DNA of 64,000 nucleotides. Source: Mycobacterium sp. GTDB taxonomy: Bacteria > Actinomycetota > Actinomycetes > Mycobacteriales > Mycobacteriaceae. The stretch is taken from the NCBI GenBank assembly GCA_025965895.1, contig JAOPWC010000114.1, positions 1-64,000 of the forward strand, read 5' to 3'. The notes under the pieces were generated by a model. It searched no databases, was not told the DNA's origin, and saw only the letters and a program-made list of their open reading frames with translations. A program made the position numbers and the translations under genes. Numbering within the stretch: the first letter of the stretch is position 1; each line of letters starts with the position of its first letter. Below are positions 37,407 through 45,610 of this stretch, piece after piece.

Positions 37407-38960
37407 CTACACCGGACTCGTCGTGCGCTCGGCGACCGTGTCGGCGCTCGCCTCGCGCGCCGGATCGGGCCGGTGGGCTACCAGCACCGCGGTGCCGTCG
37501 CCGGCGGATCGGTCATAGTTCCCGTCATTCAGGTAGCCGGCGTGCAGCTGGACATCGGTGAGTCCTGCCAGCCGGGCCCAGTTCGCGACCCGGTACGGGT
37601 CGGTGTGGAACAGGTTTCTGACATCGAGAATGAGTCGGCCGGAGGTTTTGTCGAACCCGGACCGCGCGCAGAGGTCGCTATCTTCTAGCCCGCGGCGGGG
37701 CAACCACGACGACCAGGCGTTGCGGTGTCCGTCGTCGTCGCCGGCGCGATCGAGTAGCCGCGCCCGATCACGCAGCTCAACGATCAGCGTGCCGCCGGGC
37801 CGTAGATGCTCCTTTGCGCGCCGTAGCACGGCGACGATGTCCTGCGGCTCCTCGATGTAGTGGAGACACTCGTTCATGCAGACCACCGCGTCGAATTGGT
37901 CATCAAGGGCGAATGAACGGATGTCGGCCCGGATGAAACGGCCCTCTGGAACCTTGCGCGCCGCCGCAGCGAGCATCGCCTCGCTGTTGTCGATCCCGGT
38001 CACACGCATTCCGCGGCCTGCCAGCAATCGGGCTAGCGATCCGGTACCGATCGACAGATCCAGCACTGACGGTTGCACGACACCGGCGAGGCGGTTGACC
38101 ACGAAGTCGGCCTCGCTGGCGTAGATCTCGTCGTTGCCGAAAACGCCTTCGTAAATGTCGGTATCGCTGAGCTTCACATCTCGCTCGGGAAGCCGCGTCG
38201 CCTCGGGCGCTGACACTGGACGGGTGGAACGAAGCAGCCCATCGTTGCCGGCTTCGTTGGCCATGTTGCGGCCCATCCAGCTGAACATGTCCGACATCGA
38301 CACCAGCATGTCGCGCACGCCGTCCTGGAATGTCATGACGTCGACATCGGAATTGACGTAAAGGCTTGCGACTTCGAGCAATTGGTCAGTGTGCTCGGGA
38401 TCAAGCTCGCAATGAATCGGGAAGTACTCGATCGTGTGGTCGTCGATCGCCGGGAAGATCTTACGGATGCCCTCGATATATTTGGTGAACACCCCTGGCA
38501 GCACGCACTCGATCGCCGCGAACCGGCCGAGCGACCAGATGACGGGTTCGTTGTCCTGAATCTCGAATCGCTTGAACCGTAGCTCCGGCACCCGGAACGC
38601 GCCGTCGTCTTCGTGGACGTCGATGCGCGAACAGCCGATGCCCCCCATGAAGCGCATGTAGAGCGCCACGTGCGCCTCGTTCGGGTTCAGGTTGCCGTGC
38701 TCGGAATACACGTTGTTGAGCAGCAGGATGCGTGCCCGGTAGTCATCGACCCTGGCGGTCACCTTCAAGAATGCTTGGTTGAAACGGTTGCTTCCCGGCA
38801 GCATCTTGATCGCCCACCACCGAACGGCATCCTGGCTGAAGTCGCCGGCGGCGTAGCGCTGCAAAAATGGATGGCTTTCCAGGGGCCACTCGACAATGGC
38901 CTCTTCCAATGCCGTCATGAGTTGACACGTAACGGCGTCTGTCTCGGCCTGGGTAGTCAT
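37407..38960 (-). CDS. fusion: heme-oxygenase-like diiron oxidase and SAM methyltransferase
   Basis: Residues 1-235 match the iron-containing redox enzyme family (heme-oxygenase-like diiron oxidases): ESHPFLQRYAAGDFSQDAVR, an EHGNLNPNEAH segment (Glu87, His97), Glu151 in FAAIEC, and FPIHCELDPEH with His183, Asp187 and His190, a plausible dinuclear metal set. Residues 285-500 form a class I methyltransferase with VLDLSIGTGSLARLL (about 299-313), an acidic TGIDNSEAML and VVCMNECLHYIEE. Enzymes with the first fold carry out N-oxygenation, decarboxylation or C-C cleavage, often on amino acids or fatty acids. The fused methyltransferase suggests a two-step modification. GGAGA precedes the ATG. Reaction unknown. 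Confidence 0.85.
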   Translation of the reverse strand: MTTQAETDAVTCQLMTALEEAIVEWPLESHPFLQRYAAGDFSQDAVRWWAIKMLPGSNRFNQAFLKVTARVDDYRARILLLNNVYSEHGNLNPNEAHVALYMRFMGGIGCSRIDVHEDDGAFRVPELRFKRFEIQDNEPVIWSLGRFAAIECVLPGVFTKYIEGIRKIFPAIDDHTIEYFPIHCELDPEHTDQLLEVASLYVNSDVDVMTFQDGVRDMLVSMSDMFSWMGRNMANEAGNDGLLRSTRPVSAPEATRLPERDVKLSDTDIYEGVFGNDEIYASEADFVVNRLAGVVQPSVLDLSIGTGSLARLLAGRGMRVTGIDNSEAMLAAAARKVPEGRFIRADIRSFALDDQFDAVVCMNECLHYIEEPQDIVAVLRRAKEHLRPGGTLIVELRDRARLLDRAGDDDGHRNAWSSWLPRRGLEDSDLCARSGFDKTSGRLILDVRNLFHTDPYRVANWARLAGLTDVQLHAGYLNDGNYDRSAGDGTAVLVAHRPDPAREASADTVAERTTSPV

Positions 38961-39490
38961 TGGGTCTCCAAGTCGTTTGAATTCTCAAGTGTTTCGCCGG
39001 CTTACGGTTGATCACGCCGCAGCAGTGTCGATGAACGGGATATTAACTCGACAGATCACATCGCGCTTACGTATCCGTAAAAACGTTTGCCGGCCGATTA
39101 ACTGGCATACTGCTGTGAACTTACTGTGGATGCCCGACAGCTGGGCCGCCCGGAGGTCGCCGCGTCGGCAGCCTCCCCCGAGCTATCTGGTCGTGTCTCA
39201 CCTCGGTTCGCCACAAACCTACTTGGGGTTACCTGGCACCTCGACGATGGTCGGGAGGTGTATCTACAGGTCACGAGTAGTGCGCTACTCGAACGAATCG
39301 GTCACTCACAACCGCTGTGGAGTATCACCACAGCGTGTTACCGGACAGCCATCCGGCCGGTTGGCCGGGAAGGCGGGATCTTCCGCCCGGTAGCACACCG
39401 GAACGGCTTTGCGGATGCTATGCCTAGTAATGACTGAACACATCCAGCGCAGTCGCGTGGTCTGCGACTCAACGTGACAGGAGCGTCGCC
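38961..39490. promoter_or_regulatory. AT-richer divergent regulatory region of the cluster
   Basis: These 530 bases separate the divergent starts of the fusion gene and the P450. Visible signals are TTACGTATCCGTAA (39067-39080, 5-bp arms) and an 8-bp hairpin CGCTGTGG/CCACAGCG with a 7-base loop at about 39313-39335. The AT content is higher than in neighbouring genes. A 103-codon frame at 39126-39437 is open, but I do not call it because it lacks a ribosome site and a recognisable domain. Confidence 0.4.
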
Positions 39491-40666
39491 ATGGCCGTCG
39501 TGGCGCAGTTGCCGTTGAAGCAGGCGCATCCGTTTCAGGTGGCGCCTCAGCTTCGCGAGCTGCAGGCCGACGGTCCTGTTCACCGTGTTCGTACCGCGCT
39601 GGGCGATTCGGCCTGGCTGGTTACTAGCCACGCGGAGGTGCGCCGACTCTTAGAGGACGTCCGGCTCGGCCGAGCCCATCCCGAGCCGGACACCGCGGCC
39701 CGAATGGCCGAGTCGGCGTTGTACGGCGGGCCGCTGCGCAACTTCGCTACCGAGCACGCTGACCACGCTCGGTGGCGCGCACTCTTGCAAGCTCACTTCA
39801 CGCCCAAATTGCTGCGAGCTCTCCGCCCCAGGGTTGAGACGCTGACCACTTGGCTGCTCGGCGAGCTGGCGGCGAAGGGGCCACCTGCGGATCTGCACAC
39901 GGCACTGGCGGTACCGCTGCCGATCCTGGTGATTTGCGAGCTGCTCGGGGTGCCCTACGAAGATCGCGAGCAGTTCTGCGCATCCACCACCGACGCCGCC
40001 AACACCAGCGAACCCGCCCGCTCCGAACGAGGCCTCAGCCAGTTGTCCGCGTACGGTCAGCAGCTGGTCACCAGCAAGCGGCGGCGGCCCGGCGACGATG
40101 TGATCTCCCGCTTGTGTGCAACTGAAGGGCTTTCCGACGACGAGGTCGCCAACCTGTCGATGGGACTGCTGTGGGCGGGGCACGAGACCACGGTGGCTCA
40201 AATCGGGCTCAGCGCATTGCTTTTGTTGGGCAACCCAGACCAGTGGCGCGTACTTATTGACAATCCAGCCCTGGCTTCGAATGCGGTGGAGGAAACCCTA
40301 CGCGCATCGCGCAGGGGTGGCGGTGTCCTCCCTCGCTATGCCCGGACTGATGTAGAAGTCGACGGGATCACCATCAAAGCCGGGGATCTTGTGCTGCTAT
40401 GCATCGCCGCGGCCAATCACGACCCGTCGGCATTTCCCGACCCCGATCGGGTCGATATCGTCCGGGGAGCACCGGGACATCTCACCTTCGGCCACGGCGC
40501 CCGGTACTGCGTCGGCGCGCCGCTGGCCCGCATCGAGCTGTGTGCGGTGCTTTCCCAACTGGCTTCCCGGTTCCCCACAATGCGGATCGCCGTGGGCGTG
40601 GAGAAGTTGAAATTGCGGACCAACACGTTGTTCGGCGGGCTGACCGAACTCCCAGTGCTGTGGTGA
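39491..40666 (+). CDS. cytochrome P450, CYP105-like
   Basis: The 391-residue protein has the I-helix motif WAGHETTV, the K-helix ExxR as EETLR, and the heme loop FGHGARYCVGAPLARIEL with the ligand Cys340. Overall size and motifs are those of soluble actinobacterial P450s that tailor natural products. AGGAGCG precedes the ATG. It is divergent from the diiron oxidase-methyltransferase gene and likely oxidises the same cluster product. No ferredoxin gene accompanies it, so it must borrow redox partners. Confidence 0.92.
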   Translation: MAVVAQLPLKQAHPFQVAPQLRELQADGPVHRVRTALGDSAWLVTSHAEVRRLLEDVRLGRAHPEPDTAARMAESALYGGPLRNFATEHADHARWRALLQAHFTPKLLRALRPRVETLTTWLLGELAAKGPPADLHTALAVPLPILVICELLGVPYEDREQFCASTTDAANTSEPARSERGLSQLSAYGQQLVTSKRRRPGDDVISRLCATEGLSDDEVANLSMGLLWAGHETTVAQIGLSALLLLGNPDQWRVLIDNPALASNAVEETLRASRRGGGVLPRYARTDVEVDGITIKAGDLVLLCIAAANHDPSAFPDPDRVDIVRGAPGHLTFGHGARYCVGAPLARIELCAVLSQLASRFPTMRIAVGVEKLKLRTNTLFGGLTELPVLW

Positions 40667-40697
40667 GCGCGTCCCACAGCAGTCGAAAGATGGGGCC

Positions 40698-40838
40698 TCA
40701 CCGATCAGCCCACCGCAGGTCAGACCCGGATTCACGCACAACCCCCGCTCGGACGCCGTCGGGCTCCATGAGATAATCGGGCTGCAGCACGTACGGGCCG
40801 CCGGTGCCAATGGGTGCGGCGATGCCGGTTTCCGCCGA
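40698..40838 (-). pseudogene. unidentified C-terminal gene remnant
   Basis: Directly behind the PEBP gene on the same strand, an open stretch of about 46 codons (IGTGGPYVLQPDYLMEPDGV, then RAGVVRESGSDLRWADR and a stop) has coding-like composition but no start. It looks like the end of a further gene of this operon whose body was deleted. The family is not recognised. Confidence 0.3.
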
Positions 40839-40841
40839 ATG

Positions 40842-41381
40842 TCACCGCTCGTAGGTGCCGGTCAGGAGGCCGCGCGCGAGCACGTGGCCGACCATCGCCG
40901 CCAGCACAGCATCGGCTCTCGTGATGTCGTCGGGCACCCGCTGATCGAGCGCGAACAGGTGAAATCGATAACGATGGGGTCCGTGACCCTTGATCGGGCG
41001 CGGTCCCATGTACCGGCTACCGAAGGCCTTGACGAATCGCAAGCCGACCGTGCCGGGCCGCAACTCGCCCGCATCGAGGCTGTTGATCGCCGGGTCGATC
41101 AGCGCGACGGTCTGCACCAACGGCTTCGGCAGTGGAACGTCGACGTCATCCATGATCAGCGCGAGCTGCGCGGACTCCGAGGGCACTCCGCTCCACCGCA
41201 GCGGTGGTGAGACGTTGTTGCCGACACCGTTGCCGGCGTGCACCGTCGGAATCGCGGCGCCGTCGGCGAATGCGGTGCTGGTGACGTGAACAATGCACGG
41301 CGCCCGGTATTGCGGCCCGGCCAGCGGACTGCGGTGCTCACCCGCGCGTACTCTGCGGAAAGCCGCGCCCAGCAAGCCCAT
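40842..41381 (-). CDS. YbhB/YbcL-type PEBP family protein
   Basis: The 179-residue protein shows the bacterial PEBP (Raf-kinase-inhibitor-like) pattern: GNGVGNNVSPPLRWSGVP, LALIMDDVDVPLPKPLVQTV, a GPRPIKGHGPHRYRFHLFAL segment forming the ligand pocket, and a final AHV-like helix (MVGHVLARGLLTGTYER). The biochemical role of bacterial members is poorly known. The ATG overlaps the stop of the aconitase-type small subunit gene (TGATG), so it is translated as the last member of that operon. This is an unusual place for this family and may reflect a specific accessory role or simple read-through. Confidence 0.82.
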   Translation of the reverse strand: MGLLGAAFRRVRAGEHRSPLAGPQYRAPCIVHVTSTAFADGAAIPTVHAGNGVGNNVSPPLRWSGVPSESAQLALIMDDVDVPLPKPLVQTVALIDPAINSLDAGELRPGTVGLRFVKAFGSRYMGPRPIKGHGPHRYRFHLFALDQRVPDDITRADAVLAAMVGHVLARGLLTGTYER

Positions 41382-41941
41382 CAGGCACCGCTACCGGCGC
41401 CGCGGATCGCTACCGCGCTCGATCTCAGCATGTCGGTCAGGTGCGCCGGCAGGTAGCCCTGGGCGGCCAGTCGGGGCAGCACGCCGCCGCTCGCGATGAT
41501 GTCGAGGACGAGGCTAGGCAGAGCGGGCACTGTTCCGGATTGACCGGATGTTTCGTTGCGCCAGCTCCCGTCGGTGAGGTCGAAGCTGCCCGTGTCGCCG
41601 TCCGTGAAGATGGATGTCGCCTCCGGCACGGTCATCGCTGGCAGTCCGGCGTTGACGGCATTGCGGAAGAACAGTGAGTTGAACTCCTCGGCCACCAGCC
41701 CGGCCACGCCCAGTTCCCCGAACAACGCGGCTACCGGACGCGACGAGCCGATGCCGAAGTTCTTGCCCGCCACCACGATGTCACCTGCTGATACCTCATC
41801 CGCCCAACCGGGCCTCACCTCGTAGAAGATGTGTTTCGCGGCTTCCGGTGGATCCATCTTCATAGCGAACGCCGGGTACATCGCGTCGGTGTTCAGGTTG
41901 TCGCCGAACACCCACACTCTGCCCTCGAAGCATAGGCTCAT
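41381..41941 (-). CDS. aconitase-superfamily dehydratase, small subunit
   Basis: The 186-residue protein is a LeuD-type swivel domain: [19 protein letters not shown], then [20 protein letters not shown] and [19 protein letters not shown]. The usual GCGSSREHA substrate loop is GIGSSRPVA here, so substrate choice probably differs from isopropylmalate. The ATG overlaps the large-subunit stop (ATGA). It forms the active site together with the large subunit, which holds the 4Fe-4S cluster. The operon context points to a methyl-branched di- or tricarboxylate instead of leucine synthesis. Confidence 0.88.
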   Translation of the reverse strand: MSLCFEGRVWVFGDNLNTDAMYPAFAMKMDPPEAAKHIFYEVRPGWADEVSAGDIVVAGKNFGIGSSRPVAALFGELGVAGLVAEEFNSLFFRNAVNAGLPAMTVPEATSIFTDGDTGSFDLTDGSWRNETSGQSGTVPALPSLVLDIIASGGVLPRLAAQGYLPAHLTDMLRSSAVAIRGAGSGA

Positions 41942-43185
41942 CGGCGCACACTCCTCGGGTCGGTGATGTAGCCGGTGATGGCAGAGGCGGCCACCGTGGC
42001 CGGCGACGCCATGAAGATCTCCGCCTCGGCGCTGCCCATTCGTCCGGTGAAGTTGCGGGTGCTGGAGGTGATGCACACTTCGCCGGGCCCCACAACGCCC
42101 ATGTGGTAGCCGAAGCAGGCGCCGCAGGTGGAATTGGTCACGACCGCTCCGGCGTCGGCGATGTCCTGCAGATAGCCACGGCGCATCGCCTCCCGGTACA
42201 CGGCCTGGGAGGCCGGCGTCACCAGCAATCGCACCCCCGGGGCTACGGTGTGACCCCGTAGCACGTTCGCGGCGATCTCGAGGTCCTCGAGTTGCCCGTT
42301 GGCGCAGGAACCGATGAACGCCTGATCGACCCGTTGGCGCTCCAGCTGCGACGCCGGCAGCCCGTTTCGGCTGACCGTGCCGGGTCGCGCTACGTACGGC
42401 TCGAGCGAGCTCATGTCGACGCGGCGTACCTCGAGATACTCCGCGTCCGGGTCCGGCTGGGCGGCAACGTAATCTGTAACGCCGGCGGTGTCCAAAAAGT
42501 CGTCCAGCACATCATCTGCCTCGAACGTGGAAAAGTCTGCGGACACCTCGGCGCCCTGGGTTGCGATGGTGCGCCGATCGTGCATCGCGATCCCGCCCAG
42601 TCCCGGGCCGCCGTACTCGAGACTGTGGTTCGCCGCATCGCCGTAAGCGTTGGCGATGTGAAGGAAGATGTCCTTGCCGCTGACCACGTCGGGCTTGACG
42701 CCGTCGAGTTCGTACCGGATCGTCGGCGCCACCTGAAACCAGGTGCGGCCGGTGCACATGATCGAGTACACCTCCGCCGGTCCCAAGCCCCGTGCGGCGG
42801 TGTTGTAGGCGCCGGCAGCGCAGGTATGCGAGTCGGTGCAGGCCAATACTTCTCCGGGGCGGGCCAGCCCGTTCTCCGCGATCACCTGATGACAGATGCC
42901 GTGCCTGCCGACGTCGTAGAACCGCTTGATGCCGAAATCGGCGGCGAACTTGCGCGCCCGTGGGCCGCCCGCGGCGTCCTTGATCGTGGGCGCCGGCACG
43001 GCGTGGTCCATCACGATCGCCAGCTTCTCAGGGTCGTGGATGCGGTTGGGAGGCAACCACATCGTCGCGAATTGCAGATCGATCAGCACGGTCATGTCGA
43101 CATCGACGACCACAGTGTCACCCACCGAGACCGTCTGAAGGCCGGCCTTTGTGGCGAGGATCTTCTCGATGATGGTTAGACCCAT
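41938..43185 (-). CDS. aconitase-superfamily dehydratase, large subunit
   Basis: The 415-residue protein is a LeuC-type large subunit with [20 protein letters not shown], a cluster Cys in [14 protein letters not shown], and the Cys pair in [14 protein letters not shown], which together hold a 4Fe-4S cluster. It catalyses reversible hydration or dehydration of a 2- or 3-hydroxy acid with the small subunit. Length and motifs are like archaeal-type IPMI and the dimethylmalate dehydratase (DmdA) branch. Its first ten bases overlap the end of the lyase gene. It is part of the five-gene operon from 45498 to 40842. Confidence 0.88.
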   Translation of the reverse strand: MGLTIIEKILATKAGLQTVSVGDTVVVDVDMTVLIDLQFATMWLPPNRIHDPEKLAIVMDHAVPAPTIKDAAGGPRARKFAADFGIKRFYDVGRHGICHQVIAENGLARPGEVLACTDSHTCAAGAYNTAARGLGPAEVYSIMCTGRTWFQVAPTIRYELDGVKPDVVSGKDIFLHIANAYGDAANHSLEYGGPGLGGIAMHDRRTIATQGAEVSADFSTFEADDVLDDFLDTAGVTDYVAAQPDPDAEYLEVRRVDMSSLEPYVARPGTVSRNGLPASQLERQRVDQAFIGSCANGQLEDLEIAANVLRGHTVAPGVRLLVTPASQAVYREAMRRGYLQDIADAGAVVTNSTCGACFGYHMGVVGPGEVCITSSTRNFTGRMGSAEAEIFMASPATVAASAITGYITDPRSVRR

Positions 43186-44063
43186 GAGCCCGCGTCCTCC
43201 TCGGCATAGCGTGCATCAACCGCGGCCCATTCGGCCATGCCGACAAGGTTGAAGAAGTCTTCGGGGGTGGTTGGCAGGTAGTCCGCCGGGTTGCTGCCCA
43301 CGAGGTCGCACATGGCCGCAAGCGTTCCCACGGTTGCCCGCGCCAACGCGTCGCTGGGGTGAATTGCGATGGCATAACCGAGTTCCTGCAGCCGGGTGGC
43401 CGATTGCAACGGCGTGAGGCCGCCGAGGACGAGGTTGATCAACAGGGGGGCGTCGACTTCGGCGGCGACGCGCTCGATTTCGTCGACGCCCCGTGGTGCT
43501 TCGACGAAGATGATGTCGGCGCCGGCTTTGGCGTACCGGTTCGCCCGCTCGATCGCCTCGTCGAGCCCGAGCGGAGCACGCGCGTCGGTGCGAGCGATGA
43601 CGAGAAGGTCGTCGTCCGACCGGGCGTCCAGGGCCGCCGAGAGTGTCCGCTCGAACACGGCGGCGTCCACCACGTCCTTGCCCGTCAAATGCCCACAGCG
43701 CTTGGGGAATGCCTGATCTTCGAGCTGAATGGCCGCCACCCCGGCGTCGTCGTATTGCTGCACCGTGCGGACCACGTTGACCGGCGCGCCGTAGCCCGTG
43801 TCGGCATCGGCGATCAGCGGTATCTCGCCGAGTGCCCTGACGATCATGCGGGCCCGTTCAGCCATCTCCGTCGCAGTGACCAAGCCGAGGTCTGGAAGCC
43901 CGAACCCGGATGCCGCCACGCCGGCGCCGGTCATATAGGCCGCTGCCTGCCCGGTGCGGCGGGCCAGATGTGCCGAAATGCCATCGAAGACGCCGGCCGC
44001 CACTATCAGCTCCCGGCGGTTGAGCAGATCGCGCAGCGCGTGCCGTGCGGGTGTGGTTGTCAC
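43176..44063 (-). CDS. isocitrate lyase/PEP mutase family lyase, PrpB-like
   Basis: The 295-residue TIM-barrel protein has the metal site PLIADADTGYGAPVNVVRTV and the catalytic loop FPKRCGHLTGK, the KRCGH form found in methylisocitrate and dimethylmalate lyases (true isocitrate lyases have KKCGH). Later motifs are LVIARTDARAPLGLDEAIER and ADIIFVEAPRGVDEI. It should split a 2-alkyl-malate or isocitrate-like acid into a 2-oxo acid and a dicarboxylate or monocarboxylate. It lies between the MmgE/PrpD gene (ten bases upstream) and the dehydratase genes, so the four enzymes most likely act on one series of acids. Confidence 0.88.
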   Translation of the reverse strand: MTTTPARHALRDLLNRRELIVAAGVFDGISAHLARRTGQAAAYMTGAGVAASGFGLPDLGLVTATEMAERARMIVRALGEIPLIADADTGYGAPVNVVRTVQQYDDAGVAAIQLEDQAFPKRCGHLTGKDVVDAAVFERTLSAALDARSDDDLLVIARTDARAPLGLDEAIERANRYAKAGADIIFVEAPRGVDEIERVAAEVDAPLLINLVLGGLTPLQSATRLQELGYAIAIHPSDALARATVGTLAAMCDLVGSNPADYLPTTPEDFFNLVGMAEWAAVDARYAEEDAGSWV

Positions 44064-44073
44064 GATGGTCCTT

Positions 44074-45498
44074 TCAGTCCAGGGCGCCGGAGACCGGCGC
44101 CGCGAGCAGGTCGATGAGTTCGTTCACATCGGCGAGATCGTCGATGCCGAGGACCGCGCGCTCGACCGCACGCGCCCGGTCAGGGCCGGTGACCCGGTCG
44201 GCCAGGGCGCGGAACTTGATCACAAGCTCGTCGTTGGTGACCGGATCGCTCGGTGCGCCGTGGGGTTGATCGACACGGGTGTGGTGCACGGTGCCGTCAT
44301 CCATGGTGACGTTCAGGTCGGTGCGGAAGCGTTCGGTGACGGGCGCGTGTGCCAGGGACTCGTCGAGGACGACGTCAGTGCGGTCGATCAGCGCCCAGAT
44401 GTCGTCAGCGTCGAGCCGCGCCGGGGTGAACTGCTCGGGCAACACGTTGCTGTCCAGAAGCGCTGCGGCGGTGACATATCCGATGTTCATCTGCGCCCCG
44501 ACCGCAGTGAGCGGGCGTTCAGGTCTCCACCAGCCGTGGTTGTAAACGGTGTCGCCGACCGTCAGCCGGATCGCGCGAATGTGCCGGGGATCAAGCACCG
44601 TGCGCAATGCGCGGGCAGCATCGACCGCGCCGTGCAGGCCGCCCATTGCGGCGTAGGACTTGACCATGACGATCGAGGTTTCCCATCGCCGCCCGAGCGC
44701 ATCGGTCACCGCCGCCGGGTTGGGGTGGTGGCCCTCGCCGAACACGGAAAGGAAGCCGCCGTAGTCGCGTTCGAAGACCCGTTTGATGCCCGTATAGCCG
44801 TGCGCGGCGAGACCTGCGGCGTACAACCCGTTGCGCGCCGCGAATCCGTGGTGCATGCGCTTACTCATTGCTTCGTATTGGGCCGCCATCAGCCCCGACG
44901 ATTGGGTGGCCGCCAGCCCGAGAGCGTCCTCGAGTTGGGCCGGTGTGAGCCCGCGCAATTTGCCCGACGCCATCGCAGCGGAGTGGGTGCCGAACACTGC
45001 CCCGGAATGCCAACCGCGGTCGAGCATTTCGGAGCCGTGCAGCGCGCCTCCCACGCGCGGTCCGACTTCGAGGCCGGCAATCGCCGCGAGCAGGAAATTG
45101 TCGCCCCGCGTGTGTGACGAAACGGTGGACAGCAGCGCGGGCAGGATCAGCGCGCAATTGTGCAGCGGGGCAAGGGGATGGAAGTCGTCGAGTTCGAAAC
45201 CCTGGATGTAGGTGCCGTTCAGGAGCGCCGCGGCGGGGGCGCTGGCAGTGTGCCCGGCACCGATGACCACCGTGTCGCCGTTCCCGTCGATGTCGAGAAC
45301 GGCTTCGGTGGCAACCCGCGACCATGGCAGCTGGGCACCGATCAACGCGCAGCCCAGACCGTCAAGAATCAGGTGCTTGGCACGCTCGATGACCGGCGGG
45401 GGGACATCATCGAGGGACAGCTCGTGAACCCAGGTCGCCAGTGCGCCGGTGGGACCGGCCGGGTCTGTGGCAGCTGTCCGGGACATCACCGTGCTCAT
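44074..45498 (-). CDS. MmgE/PrpD family dehydratase or decarboxylase
   Basis: The 474-residue protein is a MmgE/PrpD-family member: ILDGLGCALIGAQLPWSRVA, GTYIQGFELDDFHPLAPLHN, RGWHSGAVFGTHSAAMASGK, KRMHHGFAARNGLYAAGLAA and GRRWETSIVMVKSYAAMGGL. Relatives include 2-methylcitrate dehydratase and cis-aconitate decarboxylase; the sequence alone does not decide between dehydration and decarboxylation. The ATG at 45498 has no ribosome site, but a TATTAT hexamer lies six bases upstream, the spacing of leaderless mycobacterial genes. It is first in an operon with a PrpB-like lyase, aconitase-type subunits and a PEBP protein, and divergent from a GntR regulator. Confidence 0.88.
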   Translation of the reverse strand: MSTVMSRTAATDPAGPTGALATWVHELSLDDVPPPVIERAKHLILDGLGCALIGAQLPWSRVATEAVLDIDGNGDTVVIGAGHTASAPAAALLNGTYIQGFELDDFHPLAPLHNCALILPALLSTVSSHTRGDNFLLAAIAGLEVGPRVGGALHGSEMLDRGWHSGAVFGTHSAAMASGKLRGLTPAQLEDALGLAATQSSGLMAAQYEAMSKRMHHGFAARNGLYAAGLAAHGYTGIKRVFERDYGGFLSVFGEGHHPNPAAVTDALGRRWETSIVMVKSYAAMGGLHGAVDAARALRTVLDPRHIRAIRLTVGDTVYNHGWWRPERPLTAVGAQMNIGYVTAAALLDSNVLPEQFTPARLDADDIWALIDRTDVVLDESLAHAPVTERFRTDLNVTMDDGTVHHTRVDQPHGAPSDPVTNDELVIKFRALADRVTGPDRARAVERAVLGIDDLADVNELIDLLAAPVSGALD

Positions 45499-45499
45499 G

Positions 45500-45514
45500 T
45501 TGTTATAATAACAA
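45500..45514. promoter_or_regulatory. perfect 15-bp palindrome, GntR operator overlapping a leaderless promoter
   Basis: TTGTTATAATAACAA is a perfect inverted repeat (7-bp arms, one central base) located two bases before the MmgE start. Read on the minus strand it contains TATTAT placed six bases before the ATG, where the -10 box of a leaderless gene belongs. A regulator bound here would directly block RNA polymerase. Confidence 0.75.
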
Positions 45515-45610
45515 TACAACCGGCCCGGCGCGCAAGGCTGCAACGGGAGATTCGGGAATGTGATGGTCACGGCATATTGCGGTCGGCGACGGCCATATGC
45601 TTGTCGCGCC

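Noticed and set aside
39126-39437. A 103-codon frame between the fusion gene and the P450.
   Set aside because: GTG start without ribosome site, no recognisable domain, and sequence that looks regulatory (palindromes, higher AT). Kept only as a note in the intergenic feature.
30009-39490. Classification of the cluster as a RiPP system with the 55-residue peptide as precursor.
   Set aside because: No leader-recognition domain, no radical SAM or YcaO enzyme, no peptidase in the cluster, and the peptide has no repeated core. The possibility is kept only as low-interest.
44074-45117. Long + strand frames across the MmgE/PrpD gene and neighbouring genes.
   Set aside because: The minus strand encodes an unmistakable conserved enzyme; the opposite frames are compositional artefacts.
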